Source of the DNA: Symbiodinium natans | Taxonomy: Eukaryota; Sar; Dinophyceae; Suessiales; Symbiodiniaceae | Direction: 5' to 3' | Assembly (NCBI GenBank): GCA_905221605.1 | Contig: CAJNDS010002425.1 | Coordinates: forward strand, 303,001 to 367,000 | Length of the DNA: 64,000 bases | In this document: in pieces, positions 44,486-55,500 of the stretch | Numbering within the stretch: position 1 is the first letter of the stretch | Layout: each line of letters opens with the position of its first letter | Notes under the pieces: model-generated | What the model was told of the DNA's origin: nothing | What the model saw: only the letters and a program-made list of their open reading frames with translations | Databases searched by the model: none | Made by a program: the position numbers and the translations under genes

Positions 44486-46416
44486 CGACTAATAGATGCA
44501 CGGAACGAAGATTGATGCCAGGACATCCGCACGACTTCAAGTGACGGGCTGAGATAGTTGTGCATGCAGCAATTGGGGTTTACGATATTGGGGGGTGCAG
44601 TAGCTTAATGGGGTCCTTCTCATAAGGGGATCCTACTGTATGTGGGGTCTTATTTCAGGGGTCCCCAATTTTCGAAACCCCCAATTCATGCGAAGCTACA
44701 GGTGCCCTTGATAGATTCGACGCCATGGAAAAAGTGATGGAGACCTCCTGATGGAGAGTGAGCGCCTGGTGGTATTTTAACCGCATTCACCCCTAAGCCC
44801 TAAACCCTAAACCCTAAACCCCAAACCCCTAAACCCTGAACCCTAAGCCCGAAACCCTATACTCAGCGATTGCCCAAAAACCCGGCCTTGATGGCAAGCA
44901 GGTTGGCCGGTCTTGACAGATTTCTGCCGCGATGTCTTGGCTCTGAGGCAATGCACCATATGTCCGAGAAGCCCTAAACAGAAATGAACCCTAGGCCTTA
45001 TAAACCCGGAACCCGAAAATCTCGGGCGTCACATTGGTTGGAGAGCTTGGCCACTGCTCCCTGCCAAACCTTTGACATTCAACACAAGCAAGTTGCAGCG
45101 GAGCAGCGCGCAGAAGATAAGCAGGTCATGCCAGACGATCCCCCATTCGAGCAGCAGCTGCAAGCTTCCAGTACAGCACTCCCACGCGTGGAAGTTCTGT
45201 TGACATAGAACCCTACACCCTGAAACCCCAAGCCCTAAACCTTATTCTACCCAAACCCCTGAACCCTAAACCCCAAAGCCCTAAACTCAAGCCCTAAACC
45301 CTAAACATGCTCCCAGCCTCATTTGATAGGAAACTCCCCCCCCCAAATTTTGGGACCCCCCCGGCAACTTGCGGAAAAACTCCCAGAAGTGGCATGGGCA
45401 CAGCACCCTGTTCCTTGAGCCATGATCCGTCGCCACGGACCCAGCCTTGCTTCGGAAGTCGTGAGGCTTTTAGGGTTTAGGGCTTAGGGCTTAGGGTTTA
45501 GGGTTTAGGGTTTAGGGTTTAGGGTTTAGGGTTTAGGGTTTAGGGTTTAGGGTTTCGGGTTTCGGTCTGGGGTTTAGGGTTTTATGGTTCCCCGGCCTGC
45601 ACCTGAGGAATAATGGCCACAAAGGGACATCCTTACCAAAAAAAGACACCTACCTTATAGTTCCTTTAGGGTTTAGGGTTTAGGGTTTAGGGTTTAGGGT
45701 TTAGGGTTTAGGGTTTAGGGTTTAGGATCTAGGGTTCAGGGCTACCTTATACCTTTGGGGTTTAGGGTCTAGGGGCTAGGAGTTCAGCACAACTAGCATG
45801 TGGGCCACCTCCGCCTTGTGTTCTCCTGTTCGTCCTGGTGAACTTAGGGGCTAGGGTGCTTTTAGGGTTTAGGGTTTAGGGTTTGGGGTTTAGGGTTTAG
45901 GGTTTAGGGTCTCCGGTTTGGGGTTTAGGGTTGAGTGTTTAGGGCTGACGCAAAAACACATGTGTACTTCCTCGTAACTCTTTGGTACACTCTTGTATAT
46001 GACTGCTGGCTAAGGGGGTTTGCCAGGTTTGGGGTCTACAGAGTTTACAGAGTTCAAGGTTTAGTTTAGGGTCATCTTCACCCACAGAACCTTAAACCCT
46101 AGAAGCCGTTTAGCCCTGAACCCTTCAACCCTAAACGCCCTTCAACCCTTGAACCAAAAAGCATCCTGAAACTTCAGCCTGAAACCCTTAAAACGAAAAC
46201 CTCAAAAAAAAACCCTCAAACCCTAAACAGACCCCCAAGCCCCCAAAAGACCCGAAAACACCCTCACACCCTAAACAGCACTTCAACCCCCGAAAACAAC
46301 ACTTAAAAGAAACACCCTAAAACCCAAAACCCTAAACCCTAACCCTAAAACCCTGAACCCTGAACCCTAAACCCTAACCCTAAACCCTAAAAACAACACC
46401 GCAACCCTCATCCCAG
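44486..46416 (+). other. Spacer with a possible small gene (44.70-45.21 kb)
   Basis: Coding-like blocks: 44702-44733 (ALDRFDAMEK), 44902-44970 (LAGLDRFLPRCLGSEAMHHM) and 45050-45208 (TFDIQHKQVAAEQRAEDKQV, ending in TAG), all + strand. No family was recognised and the joins were not established. After that are TTTAGGG arrays (45,473-45,555; 45,664-45,726) and degenerate CCCTAAA/CCCTCAAA sequence (46,080-46,400). Confidence 0.35.
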
Positions 46417-48809
46417 GCAGTGTGGCGACGGCTTGTCCATGTGCAAGCGCGAAGGCGCAGTCCATGGCCGGCCCTGGCTGGAGGAGCCTCTTTAGGGTTA
46501 GCAAGGGTTTAAGGTTTAGGGTTTAATTAGGGTTTAGGGTTTAGGGTTTAGGGTTTAGCGTTTAGGGTTTAGGGTTTAGGGTCTACGTTAGAACCCCCAA
46601 ACCTTCCAATCCTGCTCTCTTTTTGGCAGGTTCTTATGATAAATGCACCTTATCGGTTTCTTAGGAAATCTGCAAACAAGTAGGTTCTGGGTTGGGTTTG
46701 AGGGGTTTAAGGGTTTAAGGCTTGGGGGGGTTGGGGGAGAGGGTTGAAAGGTTTAGGTGAGTTGGGGATTTGAGGGGTTTAGGAATATGGGGGTTCAGGG
46801 TTTCGGGTTCGGATGCATGCCAGGTGGTTGCCAAGCACCCCGGGCCCTGCAGGTACCCCTTTGTGGTGGAGGGGGGGGGGGGGGGGGGAAGGGGGGAAGG
46901 GGGGAAGGGGGGAATATGTAGGCTCCAGGTTTGCCCTAAACCCTAAACCCTAAACCCCTCAACCGCAGTCTTGGGGCCCCTAGGAAGATGTGGAACTCTT
47001 GGGTTTGGGTTTCGCCCTTGTTGTGTGGCGATGTGTTGCAGTGGAACTTAGGGCCTCTGCGGGTTTAGGTTTATAGGGTTTAGGTTTATAGGGTTTAGGT
47101 CTATAGGGTTTAGGTTTATAGGGTTTTGGTTTATAGGGTTTAGGGATTAGGGCTTAGGATCTTCAGAAGATGTTCTTGTTGCTATGAGAGCTCCATGTGG
47201 CATAGGATTTTTGGCAAGTGCTTGTTGGGGCGGATGCTGTGCTCATGTGCGGCGTCACCGCCGCTGGGGACTCTGGCAGTCGTAGAATCTCGGTTGTGCG
47301 CGCTTCCATGGTGTTGTCATACGTGGCAGGCCGGTACCCCACAACATGTGCCTATGCTTCGGTCGGAGCATATGGACCTGCATCGCGAAACTCGGTGTAT
47401 ATAGATAATTACATGTTTAAATGTATAAACAAATAGTAAATAAATAGATAAGTATATATATATATAGATGTATATCTACACATGCTAAGTTAAGTCCTTG
47501 ACGTCTGGGAGCACCGACTCAGCTCGCTATGCCCCACCTGAGCTAGCCCCGAACTCCCGAACCCCTCACTCTTCTTTGAGATCCTCGGACAACGCCGTCC
47601 AAAGCCAAAAGCCAGGAATACTAATTGACAGTGGTTCCAGCACCTATCCCTAAACCTTTCCTGGCTTCAGGACGCCACAAATCCACAGAATGAGTACACG
47701 CCTCAATCGCAGGCAGGCCTTTGAATTGCAGTTCGGTGTGTCAACCCTGAGCGTTCAGGCTTTTGGCTTTAGAGTTGTCGGGCTTGGAGTTTATAGGGCG
47801 GTAAAGGGTCTGTAGGGCCTTACTAGAATAAGGCTTAGGACGGTTTAGGATTTATCACTTTCCAGCTCTGCCGAGAATCGAAGCATTGACGGTCGCAAAA
47901 TGTACGTTTGCTTTCCTGCTTGTGTGTATAGATGGATGTATGTATGCGGGTGCATGCGACGTGAGATTGCAGGCGTTCATTCCTTTTCTGCTAAAAACAG
48001 CGTGCGCAATAAGGCAGCACATACCTCTTTTTGCACCATCTGATGAGATGTTCTTCTGTAAGTACGTAGAAGTCCCATGACTAGGGCTTAGGGTTTAGGG
48101 TTCAGGGTTCAGGGTTTAGGGTTTAGAAAGGGTTTATAAGGGTTTATAATAAGGGTTTAGGTTTTAGAGTTCAGGGTTTAGGGTGTAGGGTTTAGGGGAA
48201 AATTTGGGGCTTTGCAGGCTTGCGAAGCCGAAATGCGGCCTTCGAAGAGCCGGATACGACAGGCCGCCAGTTGGGGACCATAGGCTGTGCCGGATTTGCG
48301 ACAAGACCCAACATTTTTAGAGGGTAAGATTGTTAGCTTGTTGCGTTTGTTCTTTTCTCGTTGGTCTTTTTTTTTTTTTGGGGGGGGGGGGGGGGGCGGG
48401 CCGGGGCGGAATTGAGTCTCGCTCAAAGACCAGATGGGCTTTCACACCTCCGGCAAAATAGTCCTGAAGTCCTTTGTCAACTTGTAAAGTCTAAACCCTA
48501 AACCATAAGTCTAAAGTCCGGCGCGAATCTGAACAAATCTGAATCCCTGATCCCGAGCAACAAGTCTACCCTGGAATGTAGAATTAGAAGAAGTGCCGTC
48601 AATTCCTTTGGGACGTTCTTGGGCGATCGCCCCCCCCCCCCCACCTAAACCCTAAACCCTAAACCCTAAACCCTAAACCCTAAAGTTCTTCAGCTTCAAC
48701 CCTAAACCTTACACGCTCCCAACACTCAAGCAGTAAGTTCTGCTTGTGCAAGGGGGATGCTTTCGAGAGCTACCTTGCCCGCGAGCTCCCGGAGCTCTTG
48801 CAACTGCAG
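46417..48809 (+). CDS. Multi-exon gene with a Sec14-like motif
   Basis: Possible CRAL-TRIO/Sec14 lipid-transfer protein. Exon candidates: 46417-46490 (QCGDGLSMCKREGAVHGRPW), 46630-46679 (VLMINAPYRFLRKSANK), 47671-47709, 47866-47901 (LPRIEALTVAK), 48001-48057 (CAIRQHIPLFAPSDEMFF), 48218-48309, 48431-48484 (MGFHTSGKIVLKSFVNL), 48734-48809 (KFCLCKGDAFESYLARELPE). VLMINAP matches the strand ...(I/L)INAP... of Sec14 domains; this is the only family signal. The acceptor at 46,629 has a long pyrimidine tract. Phases match at 47901/48001, 48057/48218 and 48484/48734, with GT donors of good consensus (GTAAGT, GTAAAG). It could be two genes, or the 5' part of the MORN gene. No start or certain stop. 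Confidence 0.4.
46871..46917. repeat. Poly-G / GGGGGGAA repeat
   Basis: About 18 G followed by five (GGGGGAA)-like units. Confidence 0.85.
47047..47150. repeat. Tandem repeat TTTATAGGGTTTAGG
   Basis: About six copies of a 15-mer made of one TTTATAGGG and one TTTAGG unit. Confidence 0.8.
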
Positions 48810-49320
48810 GCCGCACATATAGGGTTTAGGGTTTAGGGGTTTAGGGGTTTATGGGTTTAGGGGTTTAGGGTTTAGGGTTTAGGGTTTGGGAGCATGCCGC
48901 GCCCTGAACCCTAAAATCCAAGGGTCTAGGATGCGTTTCTGGCTCAGAGCCTGTTTAGGGTGTAAACGTAATATGCAGGGGTCAGCACCAGCATGACATG
49001 CAAAGTAGATTCCCTCCAGAACTTAGAAATCCCTGAGCCGAGCCTTAAGCCCACAGGCTTTTCATTAGGGTTTAGGGTTTAGGGTTTACTGTTTAGGGTT
49101 CAGGGTTTAGGGGCACCCGTAAACAGACCCAAAATTCAATCTCACAGCGTGGGTGCCCCCACCAAGTGGAGGCGCCTAGTCTCTGCCCCTCCACCTCAAT
49201 GTGAAGCTTATTCCAAATTACGACGCCTGAGGCCTTGATCTGGAAACTTGCACCCTAAACACCAAACCCCAAACCATCTAACACCCAACCCTAAACCCCA
49301 AACCCTGAAACCAACCTGCG

Positions 49321-49381
49321 CTCTCCCTCTATCTCTGTCTCCTCTCTCCCTCTCCCTCTCACTCTCTCTCTTTCTCTCTGA
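49321..49381. repeat. CT-rich tract ending at a probable acceptor
   Basis: TCTCCCTCTATCTC... through CTCTCTTTCTCTCTGAG. The terminal CTCTGAG precedes an open GC-rich block (MCHVIIGLHGF), so the microsatellite may serve as a polypyrimidine tract. Confidence 0.6.
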
Positions 49382-49539
49382 GTCTGCGATGTGCCACGTG
49401 ATTATCGGACTTCACGGCTTCGTTTGTGTTCGTTTAGGGTTTAGGGTTTAGGGCCGTTTAGGGTTCAGGGTTTAGGGTTTAAGGTTTAGGGTTTCTTCGG
49501 GGTTTAGGGCAACAAAAGGGGGCTTGGGGCCTTGCCCAG

Positions 49540-52500
49540 AACCGGCGGACGGTCCTGAATGGTGACATGATTGAGTACACCTTCAGGCCGGGGTTTAGGG
49601 TTTAGGGTTTAGGGTTTAGGGTTTAAGGCTTCGGGTTTCGGGTTTCGGGTTCAGGTCCGCAAGAGGGCTTTTTCTTTTTTGGCAATTTGCACACACCCGA
49701 ACGCATACCCGGAACCCTGAACCCGAATAAGCGTTGCAAATGTGTAGCTGAATAGCCTTTACGGTCTCGGGCAAGGTTCCGGAGTTGAGCGTGGAATCCC
49801 CAGTATGTAGGCCACAGCTTTGTATCTCTCCTGCTTGCAACAGTAGGAATCGTGGGGGAGGGGGGGGGGGTTACCTTCTGTGCCCTTGCAACAAGGTTTT
49901 GAATCCTAAGCCCCAATCCCGGACGACCTCTTGCAGACATTACAGACGGAAGCCCCAAGTCCCAGATCCTAAACTAAACACCATAAGCAAAGGTCTACAC
50001 GGCGGAAAGAGTAGGGTTTAGGGTATACTCTGCGCAGTATATAAAGACCTGCAAACAAGAGCCCAGGTTCGGGGATACTTGAAACCCTAGAGGGGGGACG
50101 GAAGGACTGGCGCAGTGTACCAGGGGCAGTGGCGCGACAATGCTTCTTGGCAGCAAGCATCTTTGTGGTACTTTGCTGTAACTTTAGATCCTTACCTTTT
50201 TTTGGGGTTTATTGGGCTTCTTATTAAGGCAGCTAAAAGTTTAATTTATAGCTACCCTCCTGAGTGCAGCCAAGGGCATGGAAGGGCTTGGGATGGAGGT
50301 TGTTGCAGTTGGATGTCATGCCTTAGGGTTGAGGTGTGCTCCATGAAGAAGGGCTCAGGCTTCTGGATGTCTTCCTCCCGGTGTGCAACTCAACTTTTGG
50401 GGCTTTCTGCTGGGAAACGGTTTAGGGTTTAGGGTTTAGGGGTTTAGGGGTTTAGGGGTTTAGGGGTTTAGGGTTTAGGGTTTAGGGTTTAGGGTTTAGG
50501 GTTCAGGGGGTTTCGGGATGGCGCGCCGTAGCTGATAATCTTGCCATTCGCCCTCGACCCAGGCCTCTACCGCTGCATGAATCCTTACGTCGCTTCAGCT
50601 CTAAGACCCTTGCAGATGTGGATATCAGCCGAGCCACCACAGCTCTAAAACCCTTTCAGCTTTAAGCCCTACACTCGAAACCTACTGGTTTTCAGTCGGA
50701 GTCGGGAACGAGGGAATTTGGCACCCTTTATCCTCCCACATGGTCAATTCTTTAAGATATGGTCCCTTCTTGGGGTTACTAGACCAGCATTCCTGGAACA
50801 CACCATATCGACCCTCCAAGGGATCACCGAAGTCCCTCGTTCGCTATTGAGTTAAACCCTAAACCCTAAACCCTAAACCCTAAACCCTAAACCCTAAACC
50901 CTAAACCCTAAACCTGTAGGTAGACCCAGAACTCCTTGGCAGGCCCCAAGAAACCCGTTGCGATAGGGTTTGGGGTTTAGGGTTTCGGGTTTAGGGTTTA
51001 GGGGTTTGGGGTTTAGGGTTTAGGGCTTAGGGTTTAGGGCTTAGGGCGTTCGAAGGAGTTTGCTGAAGCCGAGGCCAGACATGGAGTGGGCGCTCAGGCC
51101 ATTTCACGGAAGGGTAGGGTGAATGAGTCGGGTTCAAGCTTACAGCTTTAGGGTGTCGGGCCGTTTAGGGTTTAGGGTTTCGGGTTTAGGGTTTAGAGTG
51201 TAGGGTTGAGGGTTTAGGGTTTAGCCATGCGCCCCAGGCAGCTCTTCGCCCCAAGAACAGACTGGACAGGACCTTCCCGGAGAGCCCAACACCCCGGCAC
51301 TTAAGGAATGTACCTTAACTTATCTAGGAATCCCTAGGGTATGTTCCTTATCTCAGGGGTAGTGGGCTCTTTGGGTTGGGTTGTCTACCTTTTTTTCATT
51401 GGGGCTCGAGAGGCTGAGGGACTTGATTCAGGGGCATGTGTCAGCGGGTTGAAAGGTTGTAGGGCCAACCTGGGATAGCCATAGCCTAGGGAGGCTTGCA
51501 CGTTGAAGACGATGATTCCGTGCACACCTTTGCACGGAACTATGTGGGGATGTGCAGATCACACGCGGACATGGCCTAAACCCTAAAGACCCTAGACCCT
51601 AAACCCGTGCAAGTTACCTCCGACATGGTAAGGGGGGGTGGGGTGGGGGCAGAACCTGCGAACTTGCGGTTGCAGGTGGGTGTATGGCTTCATAGACATG
51701 ATGAGGAGTAGGTGAAACTGTAGACATTTTCTTGCTGGTTCTTAGTAGGGAATGAAGAAATTGAGTGCCTTATATCCCCTATATAAATATAAATACATAT
51801 ATATATATATATGTCTATCTATGTATATATCTATCTATATATATATATATATACTATATATCTGTATTTATTTATTTTGGATACATGTATACACCCGGGT
51901 ACCTAAGTCCCTCATTCCCTACTAAGAGCCAGTAAGTATTTCTTGTTGCCAGCTCTGGCCGGATGGCGCCAAGCGCAGATCTCGGAGGGTCTAGCAGGGT
52001 CAAGCTTTCGTTTCGGGGTTAGGGGTGAGGGTTTACGGTGTAGGGTTTAGGGTTTAGGGTTTTGGGTTTACGGTTTTGAGGAGGGAGGCGAGGTTGGGCA
52101 GGGAAGTTGCAGGGGTTTGCATTCTTGACAGTACTTCTGTGATTCCTGCGGCCTTATGGATACCAGCTCGTAGAAGACAGTGCAGCTTCCATGACAGCTG
52201 GGCCCCCCTGTTCTTCTAACTTCCCTGATTGGGAAACGTATACCTTGGCCACAGTACTCTACTTTCGGTTGATGAAGGTGTATGAACCATAAGCCCCTTT
52301 AGGGCTCATTTACACAAAGCAGCCTTCACATGCGAAAGTGCAACCTCCAAGGGGCAAAGCAAGGAACTGCTCCCGAAGACCTGCGTCCCCTCTAGCGCAG
52401 CCGAGCCCTCTGTGGGTTTAGGGTTTAGGGTTTAGGGTTTAGGGTTTAGGGTTTAGGGTTTAGGGTTTAGGGTTTAGGGTTTAGGGTCCTCCTTGAACCC

Positions 52501-55500
52501 TACTACCCCTAAATCCGAGACCCTCAACCCCAAAAACCCAGACCTTAAGCCCTACCTCAACACGAAGCCCACTCTTTCGTGAGAGCAGTATTGTTACCTA
52601 TTCTTCTTCTTCTGATTATTATTCTTCTTCTTACTATCATTATTATTATGATCAGTGTTATTATTATTACTGTTCTTCGTCGTCGTCGTAGTAGTAGTAG
52701 CAGTAGCAGCAGTAGTAGTAGTAGTAGTCGTCGTCGTCCCCTGTTCATGAGGTTCGTAGGCTGCTGGAAGGACAACCTGGCCGAAGGCTCGAGCTCACGG
52801 GGGGGCCAAAAAGGGATTCTAGGGCTTGCAAAGTGTATGGGCGCCCTAAACCCTCAACCCTACACCCTGCAACCCTACAACCCTACAAAACCCTACAAAA
52901 CCCTACAACCCTACAAACCCTAAACCCTATAAAACCCTACAAAACCCTACAACCCTACAAACCCTAAACCCTATAAAACCCTAAACCCTATAAAACCCTA
53001 TAAAACCCTACAACCCTACAAACCCTACAACCCTAGAAGGCTTAAAAAGGGGCTCATGGGGGCTGAGAGGGCTCCATAGGGCTTGTGGTTTCATGCTTTC
53101 GGACTTCTACATTTGAGAGGTCAAGGTTTGGGGGGATGTTTGCGTAGAGTGGGGGGGGGGGGGGGGGGTTGTTGGGGTAAGAGGCTTGCCCTAGGACCCG
53201 CAGGCTCATGGATAAAAAATCTAAGGTCATTCGTAAGCCTGTGCTGTAAATCCCTGAGCCCCAAGCCTTGTTCGAGGCGCGTCAGCTACAGTACCCATGA
53301 ACCTCCGAGCATCGGATTTCGGAAGTAGACTTGGCTCTCGCGGCATAGTTTTGCGTGTTTGCCCTGCAGGCTGCCAGCAAGCTCTAAGATTCAAACCCTA
53401 AACCCTAAAGGGTTTAGGGTGTAGGGTTTAAACCCTGATCAGTTGAGGCTGAAGCTTCAGGACGAGAAGTGCCTAGGACGAGTAAATATGGTTTAGTCTC
53501 GGTGCGCTTCCCTGAATGACTGAATGATGTTCAGCCCTCTGACTTTCATCCTAGATCCGAACAGTTTTTTTGGGTTTAGGATTTAGGATTTAGGGTTTAG
53601 GGTTGTTTAAAGGGCACTTGTGCCACTACTTTGTTGGGCCTCTTTATGTGGGCGCCCACGAACTCGAAGTTCGAGTTCAGGCCACGGACGCTTTCAGCAT
53701 GCCGACGGAGACGTCTTCGTCGGCCAGTGGCGGAGGACTTCTTGGGGCTGGGATGTTTGTTCTTAATACTATTATTAGAAGTATTGTTGTCATTGTAGTA
53801 ATTATTATGTGCTCAGCTCTTTTACATATGTATGTAAAAAAGCCAAAGCTGTCACGCTCTAAGCGGCCCGTTTAGCATCAGAGCCAAGGCAGCGCTTAAT
53901 ACTTCCAAAGCACCCCTTGGTTACTTGACTAATTTAGGGTCGGTCCTTCTTGGTGGGGGGATGGCGGGAGCCAGAGGCCCGAAACCCTAGACCCTGCACC
54001 CTACACCCTGCACCCTACACCCTAAACCCTAAACCCTAAACCCTAAACGTGAACCCAGCAGCCGAGAGGAACGCAGCCGAGGGGCTCGGGCGGCATCTTG
54101 ACGAAGTCTTACGATGTGGGATTGAAGGGTTACTTCTTTTGCTTTCTAGGGGGTTTAGGGTTTAGGGTTTAGGGTTTAGGGTTTAGGGTTTAGGGTTTAG
54201 GGTTTAGGGTTTAGGGTTTAGGGTTCAGGGTTTAGGGTTTAGGGTTTAGGGTGTAAGGTTGCAGGGTTGCAGTGCGGTTTAGCAGGGTTTCTTGATCTGC
54301 TACGTAAGTTGTTCGTCCCTCGTCGACTTTCAGAATGCTACTTGGAGGTTCGTGGGTACTTATACCCCGGATTATCAGTCTACTTCTACTAGGACCCAGA
54401 GTAGGGCCTTATTCAATAATTAGAAGGGTTTAGGTTCCCTTATAATCCCCTTTTAACCAAAAAGGGTGCCCTTGTCATTCCTAGATTGCTCTTGGGTCTA
54501 GTACAACCTACTTAGGGGACTTAGGGCGGCGTAAGAGTGGAGTGAGAGTTAGGGTGACAAGTAAACCCTAAACCCTAAACCCTAAACCCTAAACCCTAAA
54601 CCCTAAACCCTAAACCCTAAACCCTAAACCCTAAACCCTAAACCCTAAACCCTAAACCCTAAACCCTAAACCCTAAACCCTAAACCCTAAACCCTAAACC
54701 CTAACCTAAACCCTAAACCCTAAACCCTAAACCCTAAACCCTAAACCCTAAACCCTAAACCCTAAACCCTAAACCCTAAACCCTAAACCCTACCCTAAAC
54801 CTTCAAGTAAGTAGATCTATTGTTTGGCTATGCCTGGGCTCCTAAAGAGCGAGCTGAACCCGAAGCCTTCAGAAGCAGTCCAGCAAGCACGAGTCAGTCT
54901 AGGCATTTGAGCAGGGTTCAGGTGTTTTGCTCTAGGCTTTAGGGTTTAGGGCAACTCGTCGTGTAACTTCACACAGACTTCGTTGATTTCTTTGGTTTCG
55001 GGGGATGTCGGCTGGGAAAGGACCCCCTAAGCCCTAGACCCTTAACCCTCACTGTCACTATCCCTCAGTTCTAAGCCCTAAACCTAAGAAAGCCCTAAGT
55101 CTGAAGCTCTACATTGCTGGCCTTGCAAAACCCCCGAAGCCTAAGCCATTGAGAGCATTCATGGGCCCCTTTTCCGGTACCCTAAACCCTAAACCCGAAA
55201 CCCTAAACCCTAAACTCTAGACCCTACATATGTACCCCTCCGTATGAGAACAGCAAACCCAAACCTAGGAGAAGCGCCCACCTGTCATCTATGCAAGTTT
55301 CTCGAGTCATCGTGGCCCATAGGCCTGAGTTCTCCAACAAGGGTTGAGGGTTCAGGGTGTTTAGGGTTGAGTATTTGGAGTTGAGGGTTTGGGGTTTGTT
55401 ACCTCGCTGCCGAGATACACTCATGCCAAGCTGGGCATCACCATCACCGGCGAGTGGGCAGAAGACGTGCAGCATGGTTTCGGGGCACCTCACTTGCAAG

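Noticed and set aside
44486-44570. Continuation of the MPPED frame past 44,485
   Set aside because: A TAG ends the frame at 44,483-44,485 and the sequence after it has no coding character.
48595-48612. Match to the universal SSU rRNA primer site (GCCGTCAATTCCTTT)
   Set aside because: The match covers only about 15 bases; flanking sequence does not follow SSU rRNA, and no other rRNA block is present.
52557-52923. Open frames with long Ile/Leu and Ser/Arg runs on both strands
   Set aside because: They come from the trinucleotide repeat tract at 52,600-52,740. Only the MORN exon starting at 52,752 is credible.
53603-53875. 90-codon + frame that seems to encode a membrane protein with a Lys/Arg tail
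   Set aside because: The MORN frame through 53,681-53,732 is phase-matched with neighbouring MORN exons. The hydrophobic run comes from AT-rich intron sequence after that exon.
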